A stretch of DNA of 64,000 bases, taken from the NCBI RefSeq assembly GCF_000005505.3, contig NC_016131.3, positions 64,217,355 through 64,281,354 of the forward strand, in the 5' to 3' direction. This document shows positions 11,245 to 21,945 of the stretch, piece after piece. Both the position numbers and the translations under genes were made by a program. The DNA is from Brachypodium distachyon. Taxonomy: Eukaryota; Streptophyta; Magnoliopsida; Poales; Poaceae. Numbering within the stretch: position 1 is the stretch's first letter; the number at the start of each line of letters is the position of its first letter. The notes beneath the pieces are model-generated. The model made no database searches. It was not told where the DNA came from and was given only the letters and a program-made list of their open reading frames with translations.

Positions 11245-11745
11245 CTACAGCATGATCATGCTTTACTTCTATCGGACTCTGCTAATTAGATCAAATAAAT
11301 ATTCTGTAGACAGTTCTATCTATACCCAATTGCTAGCGATGTCTAATTCGTTGGGATTTCACCCTGATTTTAAAACAACCAGAATCTTACTGAAACATTG
11401 ACGAAATTTAATCTTTTTTGGTGCAACTAGAGTGAAATGTTAGTTCAATAAAAAAAAATTCTGTTCCTTTTGTTTTCTGTTCCAGTACGATTTCAGTAAT
11501 GTAAGTGGGCCTCGCAGAGTCTCTACTAGCCCAGTCCAGAAGAACTTTAGCGTTCCAGGGCCCAAGCCCATCAAGCAAGCAAACATCGAAACAGCATAAA
11601 AGGACGGGAAGGGGAGGGTGACCCACTGACCCGTGAGGCCGTGACCGGGTGACAGCTGTCTCCACCCGGTTCGGCCTTTGCATTTCTTGGGTTTTGGTGC
11701 AGGAGGAGGCAGAATTGAAGCAGCATCCGGGCGAAGAAACAGAGA

Positions 11746-11956
11746 GGTGAGCTCTCGAATTGCTCATGCCTTCGTGTTCGATGTACTCGCGGAGTTGTTC
11801 GATCTCCCCCGCTTTCTCGAGTTCTACCGTGACCCTAATTTCTTCTCCTTCTCCTGAAATCTCTGGTGAAATTTTCGGAGCACGATGCCCTCGCTGCTTC
11901 AATCAACAGCAGTGAAAGGTTTTAAACCCCACCTCATCCGCATTTGCTTTTGGCAG
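11746..11956 (+). other. Probable 5'-UTR intron of the F-box gene
   Basis: AGAGAG|GTGAGCTC at 11746 fits a donor. A pyrimidine-rich acceptor TTGCTTTTGGCAG ends at 11956, 20 nt before the ATG. The minus-strand ORF here has no support. The intron is inferred from splice consensus only. Confidence 0.4.
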
Positions 11957-11976
11957 GAAGAATCGCTGGTTTCGTC

Positions 11977-13197
11977 ATGGACGCGAGGAAGTACGCGAAG
12001 GCGGCGGCGGAGCTGGGCATCCATGTCCTCGACACCTGGCCGTGGTGGAACATCCTCATCCGCCTCCCGGCGAAGTCGGTCCTCCGCTTCCGCGCTGTCT
12101 GCAAGGCCTTTCGCGACCACATCTCCTCCCCCGAATTCCTCCGAGAATTCCAGCGCCTCCAGAAGCCGCAGCCCCTCATCCTCCCCGCGGACTACGCCCG
12201 CGACGATCCCAGATATGTGCACCTCGAGGCCATCGACCTCCTCACGGATCAAGTCCGGCATATCTTCCGGTTCGCTACCGCTGCCGCTGGCGAGCAGTAC
12301 GTCCACCGCGCCCCAGGCACGATCGTGTTCGCGGTCCACGGCTCCGTCGACGGTCTCCTCCTCGTCTCCTTCCTCGACAGCTGGTACGTCTGCAACCCGT
12401 CGCTGCGCCAGTGGGCTCCAATGCCGGCTCTCGATCCCCACGAGGTCGTCGGGTTCTACTCGCACGCCGCTTCCGGAGAGTACCGCGTGCTCTACCAAAA
12501 GGGCGCAGATGACCCCTCCGTCGACACTTGCTACTACATCATCACGGTGGGTTCCCAGCAGGCCGCCAGGAGCATCGGGTGCCCCGTCTCGCCGGCGACG
12601 ATGCTCGAGGCGTGGTTTGACAGAAGACAAGTGGGGTTAGAAGGCGCCTTCCGTGAACCGCCCGCCCTGGTCGGCGGCAACCTGTACTGGCCGCAGCGGG
12701 ATCGTATAATGGTGTTCGACACGGCGGCAGAAGTGTTCAGTTGGATTGACTCTCCTGACACAAACAGCGTCATGAAATTGATGGAAATGGAGAGCAATTC
12801 AAGGCTGGGAGCGTTAAAGGTTGGTCTCTGGATTCTGGAGGATCACGAGGGTGAGATTTGGGCTCACGCTTGCCGGATTGAACTGTCATTGGCACAGATC
12901 ACGATGGGTTCAGCTGGGTCAGACCGTTGCACGCCATTTGTTGTCTCACCAGAAGGGGATGTGCTAATTGAGTGCCCATCGACGCCGTTGAACCTCGGAG
13001 ACGATGAGCTAGAAGTGTGGCCGGCATGTCTGCTGCACTACAGCAAGAAGGACGAAGAGCGGGGCAAGTTCAACTTTGAACACAACTGGACGACGTCTCC
13101 TACACATCTCCTCAAGGAAAGCCTTCTTCCGCATGCGTTCTTGCAGCCACAGGTGGATGGTGATGCTCTTACGCCACCTTTTTTCCAGGGGTTGTAG
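11977..13197 (+). CDS. F-box protein
   Basis: Intact single-exon ORF of 406 aa. The ATG at 11977 is the first in frame; the open frame extends only 11 codons upstream without ATG. Residues about 20-60 match an F-box (TWPWWNILIRLPAKSVLRFR, then VCKAFRDHISSPEF). The remaining about 340 residues form a beta-rich F-box-associated region with markers VHGSVDGLLLVS, WYVCNPSLRQWAPMP and WPQRDRIMVFDTAAEVFSWI. F-box proteins join SKP1-cullin-1 ubiquitin ligases and recruit substrates through the C-terminal region; the substrate cannot be told from sequence. The first half is markedly GC-rich, normal for grass genes. A broken relative of the C terminus lies 1.2 kb downstream. Confidence 0.85.
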   Translation: MDARKYAKAAAELGIHVLDTWPWWNILIRLPAKSVLRFRAVCKAFRDHISSPEFLREFQRLQKPQPLILPADYARDDPRYVHLEAIDLLTDQVRHIFRFATAAAGEQYVHRAPGTIVFAVHGSVDGLLLVSFLDSWYVCNPSLRQWAPMPALDPHEVVGFYSHAASGEYRVLYQKGADDPSVDTCYYIITVGSQQAARSIGCPVSPATMLEAWFDRRQVGLEGAFREPPALVGGNLYWPQRDRIMVFDTAAEVFSWIDSPDTNSVMKLMEMESNSRLGALKVGLWILEDHEGEIWAHACRIELSLAQITMGSAGSDRCTPFVVSPEGDVLIECPSTPLNLGDDELEVWPACLLHYSKKDEERGKFNFEHNWTTSPTHLLKESLLPHAFLQPQVDGDALTPPFFQGL

Positions 13198-13646
13198 ATT
13201 GGCTGGTGATTGCTCTTCTCAGTATCTACTCTCGACATACTGCAATTTCAGTGGACTCTCTATCGTTTCCCACTACTCTTATATGCTCAAAGTTCTTGTC
13301 TAAGTGATAGGAATTAGTACTAGTCATGGCCAAATGCTCCATTTCTCTTTAGTGTATCGAAATTCTGTAAGCCACTGGTGAGCAATTTGCATGTTTGCAG
13401 AACATGATTGCGAAAAAAAGGCTCAGGTGCTGCCACTGGCAAGGCTGGCTTAAGAGTGCATTAGTGTTTGCACTTTTTAGTCGAGCATCTATGCATTTCT
13501 TACAATTTCAGACTGTAACCATTGTTGATGGTAACAAAGCAGTTGATAAGAGCTTCCCATTTCCTAATCATCTATAGTTTCCCTTCAGCATTTCGACATT
13601 TGAACAAAATTCATACTTGAAATTTGCTGTTTCGCCTCTGAAAATC

Positions 13647-13703
13647 ATTTCACCACTTCCATGATTTCTGTTTCTTAATTATTTCACCACTTCCATGATT
13701 TCT
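13647..13703. repeat. 23-bp direct repeat with 11-nt filler
   Basis: The perfect 23-bp repeat at 13647-13669 and 13681-13703 flanks GTTTCTTAATT. It lies downstream of the F-box gene. Confidence 0.85.
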
Positions 13704-13919
13704 CAGTATCTGAAAATCATTTTAGCCGTGCATTTGAAGATCTTTGATGGACGGATAAACAACTGTATGTGTAACAGAAGAACAAGATTTTTGCGTTTGG
13801 TACTGTTGCGTGGGTTTCATATTTTTTTTCCTGTTTTTTATTTGAGGGGCCTCAACTGTTGCACAAGTTGTGTGGCTGAGACTTGACTTGAGAACTGGCT
13901 TTATATTGGTACTGTTATG

Positions 13920-14037
13920 TACTCGTTCTGTTCCATAATTTTTTGTCTCAAATTTGTCCAAAACTGAATGTATCTATTCCTAACAAGTATCTAGATACAT
14001 GTAAGATTTCGACGAGAATTATGGAACGGAGAGAGTA
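13920..14037. mobile_element. Stowaway MITE
   Basis: TACTCGTTCTGTTCCATAAT at the left and ATTATGGAACGGAGAGAGTA at the right are near-perfect inverted ends bounded by TA. Length is 118 bp, with a central TATCTAGATACA palindrome. Confidence 0.85.
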
Positions 14038-14185
14038 ATAAGGAGTAGCAATTTTGGCTGCTGTTTCAGAAGTTTTCTGGCAGCACTTTCGTTTTGTTTT
14101 TATCTTTGCTGAACCTCTAAAAGACCTGAACACTGTTTGATTTCGTTAGTGAAATCGGGGGACTCCTTTCTCTAAAAAACTGTCT

Positions 14186-14228
14186 CAATTTGTTAATGTT
14201 TTTTTTGAGGGAACAATTTGTTAATGTT
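14186..14228. repeat. Micro-insertion with oligo-T, 15-bp target duplication
   Basis: CAATTTGTTAATGTT at 14186-14200 and 14214-14228 surrounds the 13-nt TTTTTTGAGGGAA. Confidence 0.85.
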
Positions 14229-14269
14229 GTGGGCTGCTGGTGCTGTTAATGTTGTGGAGCTTTTTAAGG

Positions 14270-14320
14270 AACTAGGCATCCAATCCAAGCCTTTTTTTTT
14301 GCGGGTAACTAGGCATCCAA
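14270..14320. repeat. Micro-insertion with oligo-T, 14-bp target duplication
   Basis: AACTAGGCATCCAA at 14270-14283 and 14307-14320. Between them is a T9 run followed by GCGGGT (14292-14306); the first copy is followed by a few more partly duplicated bases (TCCAAGCC). Confidence 0.7.
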
Positions 14321-14376
14321 GCTAGCCTTTTAGTTCGCCATCCACGGCCCACGGTTGGACAGCTGATCTCTCGCTA

Positions 14377-14700
14377 ATGGAGGCCTACGAGAACGAGGCC
14401 TGGATCTGCAAGCATCGGATCGAGTTCCCGGCGGCAGAGATCGATCGATTCGTAATGGCATCCCCTGGGCTCTGGCTACTGTGTCACGCGAGGGGAGATG
14501 TACTGGTGGAGTGCTTGGCTGTCGTGTTGCATTATGACAGCAAGGGAAAATTGCAATCGACTCTCTGTTCTGATGGCTACAGCCTCTTAATTTCAGCCGA
14601 CATATGCTCAAAGAAAGTCCATTTGACCATGCGATTGATGGAGCCATTTGTGGTTGGAGTACTTTCTTATCGGACGTTGAGTGAATTGATCCGCGCCTAA
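14377..14700 (+). pseudogene. C-terminal fragment of an F-box-associated gene
   Basis: A 107-aa open frame aligns by eye with the last third of the F-box protein at 11977-13197. EAWICKHRIEFPAAEID parallels EIWAHACRIELSLAQI, GDVLVECLAVVLHYDSKGK parallels GDVLIEC...LLHYSKK, and both share the following SLLISADICSKK/THLLKESL region. There is no F-box, no N terminus and no obvious promoter. It is most simply a remnant of a tandem duplicate or a transposed 3' piece. Confidence 0.65.
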
Positions 14701-15221
14701 ACTTTGACCATGCGATTGATGGTTTATTTCATGTGTGCTCGTCTTCTGACGGGATTTGCCAGAAAAGGAAGCTATGCCATTTTTTATGGAGGAAAATATA
14801 ATTTCTGTCCCCTGTCACTCACATTTTCCCCCGTATACTATCGTCTCCCATGAAGAGGATTTTTTCTACCAAAAAAGGGTTAATTTCAGGTAGGGTCACT
14901 CGAAGGAGGTGAGAGCGGCGGCGATGACAATTAGCAATGGCTTCGACAACAGGTGGGGCGCCGTGGCCGTAGAAATCCATGACATGATTTCGGGTCGAGT
15001 ACTCACCAACCAATATCAAGCTCCGGCAATCGTCTCCGCTGAGGCGCAGTCGTTGTCCAGGGCATTACCGTCGCACCGACAGCTTAGTCAGCACCGCCTT
15101 GCCTCCAACTAACTGAACAACCAAACAGAATAACTGCTCGTACAATTAATTACGATTTCGGTGCGGCAATCTATTTTCCCATTGCATCTACTACTCTCTT
15201 TGCTATGGCCCACTATCTTAT

Positions 15222-15636
15222 CGTATGCAGTCGTAACGCATGCCTTACTAAGAATAGTACTGTACGGATAGCATAGCTCGTCAACCGAATGCCAACTTGG
15301 CAGATGAAGTAACTAGTCCCGACAAAAAACGTAAGCCCTAATACCACTTCGCTAGTGATTGTATGTGGTCGTAACGCGTACCTTACTAATAATAGTACTT
15401 TACGAATAGCATAGCTCGTCAACCGAATGCCAGCTTGGCGGATGAAGTGACCCGTCCCGACAAAAAACGTAAGCCCTAATACCACTTCGCCAGTGATTGT
15501 ACATGGTTGTAACGCGTACCTTACTAATAATAGTACCGTATGGATAGCATAGCTCGTTAACCGAATGCCAGCTTGACGGATGGAGTGACCAGTCTCGACA
15601 AAAAACGTAAGCCCTAATACCACTTCGCTAGCGACA
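15222..15636. repeat. 138-bp tandem repeat, three copies
   Basis: The marker TCGTAACGC(A/G) or TTGTAACGCG recurs at 15231, 15369 and 15507, an exact 138-bp period. Other blocks (ATAGCATAGCTCGT, CGACAAAAAACGTAAGCCC) recur in register. Because 138 is a multiple of 3, the minus strand stays open (15213-15662) as 46-aa repeats containing EVVLGLTFFVGT. No known protein repeat was recognised; this may be a minisatellite or a transposon subterminal array. Confidence 0.85.
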
Positions 15637-15799
15637 AAGGGGCAATTAATTCCCCGTTCCAACAGTCAGAGGACAAATAATAAGCTAAAAATGTTGAGAA
15701 ACCATTAATCTACTTTTTGACAAGCAACGAAAATATACTTTTCCCCATTTTATTTTATTTTGAGAAATGAAGCTATGGCAATTGGTACCGCATTGAATC

Positions 15800-15838
15800 C
15801 AATGATTTTCCTTTTTTTTTGAGCGACAATGATTTTCC
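15800..15838. repeat. Micro-insertion with oligo-T, 12-bp target duplication
   Basis: CAATGATTTTCC at 15800-15811 and 15827-15838 surrounds TTTTTTTTTGAGCGA. Confidence 0.85.
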
Positions 15839-16363
15839 ATTTTTGGGGGTATAACACACCTGCTCGAAATCACGAAGGCCCAAGGCAAAATGGTGTGCAT
15901 TGTTGGGCTGCAAGCGGTCTCCATCCTGGCCTGCCCATGCCCACGAGGTAAAACAAACTAGAGGGTTCCATGGATAGAAACGGAAAAACCAGAGGGCATG
16001 GCATTGTTGTAAATACAGGCCGCCTCTGATGGCGAAGCCCGAAATGCTCCTTAAAAATATCTCGCGTCGGCTTGAACTCTGGAAGGTTCACTGGTCCCCA
16101 ACGCCCGACGACCGGAAACGTTTTCTCTAGATTTTTTTTTCTCTCTCTCACGCCTACGAGCCCCCACGGGAATAAACACCTCTTTCCTGGTACCCGCTCC
16201 TTCCTCAAAATCTCCGTTCCTCCTATTTTTCTCTCTTCTCTCCTCTCCTCCCCTCCCGTCTCCCTCTCCCAAATTCGATGGTGCAATAGTCGCGTAGAGC
16301 TCCCCCGTGTTCTGCTTCGTCGCCGTCGCGTCGTGTTCGTCGTCGACGGTTGGTCTTGCTACC

Positions 16364-17346
16364 ATGGACGCCTCCGCTGGAGCCGGATCCGGCAATGCCC
16401 CTGGCACCGGGGGCTCCGGCGCCGGTGCCGGCGAGTCATCCTGCTGCTATTACGCCCTGCTCGGCATCCGCAAGAATGCCTCCGCCACAGACATACGCGC
16501 CGCCTACCGAAAGCTCGCCATGGTACGATTCTATTTTTGTTTGTCTGTCTCTTTCCTGTTTTATTTATTTGATTTGATCTGGTCGGAGGAACGGACGTGC
16601 TCATCGGATGTTTCTGGCTCCGGCCTTTGCAGAAGTGGCACCCGGACCGCTGGGCGAGCGACCCTGCCGCGACGGGCGAGGCCAAGCGGCAATTCCAGCG
16701 GATCCAGGAGGCGTACTCCGGTAAGGCTCGCCTGCTACCCTACCTCCCCCATCAGCGCGCTTGGCTGCGCGAGATCTTGATCGAATTCTTGTCGGTGCAG
16801 TTCTGTCCGACAAGGGGAAGAAGGCCATGTACGACGCCGGGCTCTTCGATCCCCTCGACGACGACGACCAGGTTGGTTCTCCTCCATGCTTATTGTCCTC
16901 TATTTGTTTCCTTCAATAAAAACAAAGGGAGTGGGGAATTTGCCCACTCCGGGGACAAACCGATACAGCAGCAGCCCTGAAATTTTGCTCTCCTCCTGGA
17001 CGGCCAGGATTTCTCAGAATTCATGCAGGAGATGTTGGCGATGATGGACAGCGTGAAAAACGAGGTAGGCGCAACCACCGACCCAGCAACTTTTTAAGAT
17101 TTTTTTTTGTTTATTAAGTCGATCGTGATCCTGATTACGGTTTTTACACGTCTCGTGCAGAAGCCGGACACCCTGGAAGACCTGCAGAAGATGCTGGAAG
17201 ACATAGCCAACGGCGACGGCGGAAGCCGTGCTAGTTCCGGTGCTGGTGCTGGCGCTGGCACCGGTGGCGGCTGCGGGGGTCGCATGCCGCCGGACGCCAA
17301 CCGGAGGACGCGCGTTGCGCCGTACCCTCAGCCGTCGCGCAGGTGA
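16364..17346 (+). CDS. J-domain (DnaJ/HSP40-like) co-chaperone, five exons
   Basis: Exons 16364-16522, 16633-16720, 16801-16871, 17008-17064 and 17161-17346 join in frame with GT-AG borders to give 186 aa. After a Gly/Ala/Ser-rich N terminus (1-26), the J domain starts at [20 protein letters not shown]. It carries the essential HPD at residues 56-58 (KWHPDRW), encoded at the start of exon 2, and continues to [18 protein letters not shown]. Helical segments [16 protein letters not shown] and [13 protein letters not shown] follow, then a Gly-rich, basic C terminus. There is no zinc-finger or peptide-binding CTD, so it is a class C J-protein that would stimulate an HSP70 ATPase. No transit or signal peptide is obvious, suggesting cytosol or nucleus. 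The leader at 16130-16270 is strongly CT-rich. Confidence 0.9.
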
Positions 17347-19251
17347 TCGACGCGCCGGTGTACGAGATGTGCACACCGCCGCGCTTTTAGAACAGAGCAA
17401 GCGCCTTGGAACCAATAAGACATTGGCAGAGCACAACTGTTTCCTCAATCCCCTTCCTCATCGGGGTTATTACCTGTAGTTGTTTTTAGCTTTTTAGGTC
17501 CTCCCCTGTGACAATTGTCGCCGTTGGTCGGTTGATCATGTTTACCTGGGTTGGTTGCTGTGAAGGCCGCGCCGGCCAAGAAACTGTGGATGCGCGGCCG
17601 GAGATTCCATTATCGTGTTCTTGCCTCAATTTGTCTATCCCTTGAACTGTTTCCCCAATTGCCCTGGAATTTACCATTTTTTTCTCTTAGCATTGTTTCC
17701 CCTTGTGGTGGTGATGTTTTCATTTCATGCCGTCTGCGTACGAGTTACCAGATGAGGAATTCTGGATGTCTCTTGCACAAAAGGGCTGGCAACTTTTGGC
17801 ATCTTGCACCGATTCCAGAGGGATTTTTCCGCTCAACGATGGTTCTAGCCGCTAGCAGCACCATCGCCTTGCGGTGTCATGCTGGGGATTGCAACTGGAT
17901 GGTTGCGTCTGCGTGTCGAAATCAGCGGCGACGTTTTGGGTTCTGGATGGCTCCTAGGTGCTGTACGAATGAAGAAGAAACTGACGGCCCCCTGTGAAAT
18001 GCCATGGATCCCACTTCCAGCGGCGCTTGGGGCTTGGCAAACCTACTGGGAGGTGCTGTACGAATGTGTGCTCCAAGTTGCTGGGGGCCGAGATCGTTTG
18101 GACCAGAGGTTCTTTCTCGGCGAATTGGAGAAAATAACATCCACAGTGGTCGGCGAGGTATCATGTCCAAAGGACAAGCTAGGCGTCGCTCCTCCTCGTC
18201 TCGTTGAATGGTTTTGGACCTAAAGAAAAAAAGCAAATCTGCGGACGCGAGCGTTTGGTGGTCCACCGAGAATTGCGATAGATGGAAATGTTTTCTAATG
18301 GTTTTTTTCTTCCCTTTTGGAAAGCGCAAATTAGGACGGGCCGATTCGAGATACTTCTCTCCGCGCTGGATCCTCCTCCTTTGTCTGAAAGACCCTTTCC
18401 GTGTTTTATTAAGAGGCGTACAGCAGTGGTGCTTCTTGAAGTATCCGTACGACGAAATAGAAAAAATCTCTCCCCATACGGATCGTGAACCGATCTCCGA
18501 GAAACTCAACTGGAACAATCCGGCAACCTGCCTGCCGGGAACGCTTTAGTACTACTAGTACTAGTATAATTTTTGGGAGGAGGCGTAACTGGAGCCTGGA
18601 ACGCTCTTTCTTTTGGCGCCATGCTCCGGTTTAGTAACACGAGCTTTGTCGTCTGCCTGCCGCCTTTGGGCAACTTGCACGGCGTCATGCTCCGCTGCGC
18701 CCACGGCGGTACTCGTCTACGGGGGTTCTCGAACCTACAGCACACGTAATACGTCTGTGACGCTAAGCCGGGACACTGGCGTGTTGCTTGTCGTCGCCCT
18801 TGCCGTCGCGCATTAACCTTCTCGATCCGTTTACCTCCCAAAGCACGTACTCAACTTTTGGGCAAGTTGATCTTTCAGAGAGGAACTACTTTTGGGCAAG
18901 TCGGCCCGTCCCGTTTTACGGCGGGTGGCCGAGGTCACTGTCTACGTGAAGTACAATTGTGCAAACCATGTGGACATGTTTGCACGAGAACGTGCATGAG
19001 GTCATCGACCGCCCATATGATATTTAGAGCTTAAGAAAAGTGCATACTACTTGCACTTTCACGGTAAAGCATGCCCGAGGATAGAGATTTTCTCCGTTGT
19101 TTAAGCGGATCCCTTTGTTTACGCCTCGGTCGCTCTGCTGATTGTGCAGTGGCCGAGGTGTCTGGCCTTTGTGGGCGCGCTAGTTGTTTCTGGGTCGGAC
19201 GCGGACGTCCGTGGCTCTCAAGTCTCCAGCAGGCCTCGCCGGTGTTTAGGC
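17347..19251. other. Intergenic, no gene supported
   Basis: ORFs at 17551-18549 overlap in several frames without a recognisable domain. A short phrase (GGTGCTGTACGAATG) recurs at 17956 and 18052. Nothing else could be assigned. Confidence 0.45.
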
Positions 19252-19493
19252 TTGTTTGGTTTGTGTCAAGAGTAGCCCTATCAGAATTTGTCAACTATGT
19301 GCTAGCCAAAATATTGGTTATGGATTTTTGGTCCTTGGATGGCAAAACATTTGGCAACATTTGTAAAGGGATTGTGGTATGAATTCGCAAGATTTCATAG
19401 GCAACCAAAATTTTGGTACCCAACCAAACAAACATCAAATCTTCGTAGGCTAACAATTTTTTGGCAGGCTAGTTGGAGGCACAAACCAAACAA
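19252..19493. mobile_element. MITE with TTGTTTGGTTTGTG terminal repeats
   Basis: TTGTTTGGTTTGTG begins at 19252 and its reverse complement CACAAACCAAACAA ends at 19493, a 14-bp inverted repeat over 242 bp. No clear target duplication was found. The termini resemble hAT- or PIF-like grass MITEs. Confidence 0.6.
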
Positions 19494-20059
19494 CTCTTAC
19501 TTTCAAGCCTGCTGAGGCCGTGCCGCCATGGCATGTTAAAACAGGACTTTCTACAACAATGTTGATTTTCACCTGTTTAGGTAAAACAATTTTTACTTAA
19601 AAAAGGAAGTAAAATGATTCTAAACACGAAAATAAAAAAAACACAGGATTAAAGTGGCATGTATTCTTGGATCCACATCATAAAATGTGTTTGACACACT
19701 ACAGGAAAAACAAAAGATTTCTATAAAAGAGTTTAAGGGGATGAAAAATTCCTTCCAAAATAGAGTGCAAAGAATTCACAAAAATGCCTAATTAAGAATT
19801 TTATTCTCGTGAAAAGTTCATAGGAATTTTATTCTTGTGAATCAAACGACCAACAAATACTTTTTGTTCATAATGATTCAAATCCTCAAAAAAATCCTAT
19901 TAATTCTCTTTGAATCAAAGGAGGCCTAAAGCTAATGTCTAAGGCCAATGCTGTTGGTATTTGAGAGCATTCGGGATATAATTTAGGCTTGTTGTTTTGC
20001 CTCGGCACAACGAGTAAATCTGAGTAAGTCATCTATTTTCTTTCAGAAAAGGGGTGATA

Positions 20060-21050
20060 ATGAGACACTTGCAGAGATTATGCAAATCCCTAGAGGTTAT
20101 CAATGAATCTCTTTGGAACACTACCATGGGCTCCCAACCATTCGAAGATCGAAGAGTGAGGCTTTTGAGTACTGGAAATATAGAGTTTGAAAGCGGGTGC
20201 AAGAGGATGGATCCAGGAGAGGTGTTTGTCGGCAGGAGGAAGAGATCTTGTCAAATACGTTGCTCAGGCTATACCGACCTTTTCTAATGTCATGCTTCTA
20301 ACTACCAACAGCTTATGCGATCATATTTATTGTCTCATATAGGTATGGAAGTTTCGGTGAGGCGGCAAGTTGAGGGAACAAGAGACTACTTGGGTGAATT
20401 GGGACACGATAACTATGCCCAAATATATATGGGTCACCTCGGCTTTCGTTACATTAAGCTCTTTAATATGTCATTTCTAGGTAGAGAAGCATGACAGATT
20501 CTGCAAGACCCAAACTCAGTCATTGATGAGTGCGATAATTCTGAAAGCGGTTTACTATCCTGATTGTGATTTTATGCAATCGGATCCGAGGGCAACCCAT
20601 CTCCAATATGGCATGCGATCCGTGCTGGAATGAAATGGCTGATTAATAAAGCTGAATTATATGGGGGAGAGTGCACACATATGTACGAAGAATTAGCCGT
20701 TGCGCTACTATGGTCTCAGTGTGTGAGAATTCTGAAAGCGGTTTACTATCTTGATTGTGATTTTGTGCAAGTGGATCTCAGGAGAAACCCATCTTAAGTA
20801 TAGCATGTGATCCATGCTAGAAGGGGAATCTATGGTAGAGAAGAATAAAGCAGATTGGTATGGAGGAGGGTGCACACAAATGGATGGAGCATTGGATGTT
20901 GCGATACCATGATCTCCATATGCGAGAATACCAAAAGCGGTTTACCTATCCTGATTGTGATTTTATGCAAATAGATGCTACGAGACGGATTAATAAAGCG
21001 GATTGGTATGGAGAGAGAGGGCACTCGTACATATGGGCAGATATAATTGG
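20060..21050 (+). pseudogene. LINE reverse transcriptase C-terminal remnant with repeated 3' segment
   Basis: Broken frames match the C-terminal part of plant LINE ORF2. They include VAQAIPTF (about 20265), GHLGFRYIKLFNMSFLGREA (about 20432-20490) and ILKAVYYPDCDF, the start of the zf-RVT region. The zf-RVT-like segment recurs with divergence at about 20538, 20729 and 20930, and a fourth copy starts near 21619 beyond CACTA-like sequence. Stops and frame changes occur throughout. LINE ORF2 would supply endonuclease and reverse transcriptase for target-primed insertion; this copy cannot. Confidence 0.65.
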
Positions 21051-21089
21051 TTGCTGCTCTACAATGGTTTTCCTGTCACTGCTACAAAC

Positions 21090-21609
21090 ATCACTAATGG
21101 CGGTGCAAAATCAAGGTCAGTGGTGCTCTGGACCTCCAGTGGCGGTTAAGGACCGGCCACTGGTGGTGTATCATCGCCACTGGTGGTATACAGGAAGTTT
21201 CCCAAATTGCACCAGTGGCGGGGGACGGACCGGCCACTGTTGGGGTTGGAGAGCACTAGTCGCGGTTAACATGGACAGCTACTGGAGCTCTACCAGGCCA
21301 CCACTGGTGGTGAACAAGGACCGCCACCGATGAGTTTTTGGTTTTTAAACAATAATTGTTGTAGTTAAATTATACAATTCCGGTAGCTAGCATGTACACT
21401 ACAACAAGATATACAGTGGAGCACCGGTGGCGGTGAGTCTCCTGTCAAAAGCTCAAGGGCCACTGGTGGTCGAGCACCGGTGGCGGTGTCAGTTCACCGC
21501 ACCGGTGTTCGGTGGGGATTCCCTCAATAGCCTCCAGTGGCGGTGACTTCTTTGCCCCACGCAAACCGCCAGTGGAGGAGGTCTACCAGAGAAGTATTCT
21601 GGCGTAGTG
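21090..21609. mobile_element. CACTA (En/Spm) transposon ends, degenerate
   Basis: CACTACAACAAGATATACAG begins at 21397, and its counterpart ending in TTCTGGCGTAGTG closes at 21609 (reverse CACTACGCCAGAA). Between and to the left (21090-21340) is a cluster of short subterminal repeats of the type CCAGTGGCGGT/ACCGGTGGCGG in both orientations, typical of CACTA elements. There is no transposase. The left part probably belongs to a second, truncated end. Confidence 0.65.
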
Positions 21610-21716
21610 TGTGCAAGAATTCTGAAAACACGGTTTATTACCGTGATGTTGATTTTATGCAAGCGGATCCTGAGGGGCCGGGGGGTAGGCAAGACATCTC
21701 AAATATGGCATGCGAG

Positions 21717-21769
21717 CGCGTGTGTGGGTGGGTGGGGGTGGGTGTGTGTGTGTGTGTGGGGGGGGGGGG
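21717..21769. repeat. GT/G-rich simple repeat
   Basis: GTGTGGGTGGGTGGG-like sequence runs into (GT)n and then a run of 12 G. Adjacent to the LINE copy at 21619; no function inferred. Confidence 0.85.
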
Positions 21770-21945
21770 TAGACATGGATTAATAACGGGGATTATATTC
21801 TCAACGTCTCCTTGTGAAAAACAAATTCACCACGAAACACACTCGACCCTTGTTGTTCTATTAAAGCCATTAGTATTGACTAGTACAGTGCCCGTGAGTT
21901 GCCACGGTCACTTAGATTGCGTTTGGTTTGCCGTCAAGCAAAAGT

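Larger units (their letters stand above)
8688..11745. other. Long intergenic region without a supported gene
   Basis: About 3 kb of AT-rich sequence with only short unsupported ORFs. It holds one partial MITE end and two micro-insertions annotated separately. No RNA gene was recognised. Confidence 0.55.

Noticed and set aside
11885..12640. Large overlapping ORFs on both strands over the F-box gene
   Set aside because: Frame shadows of a GC-rich exon, Ser/Arg-rich, with no known domain.
15222..15636. CRISPR array
   Set aside because: A plain tandem repeat of 138 bp without unique spacers, in a plant genome.
17551..18549. ORFs downstream of the J-protein gene
   Set aside because: No domain, overlap in three frames, and they lie outside any gene model.
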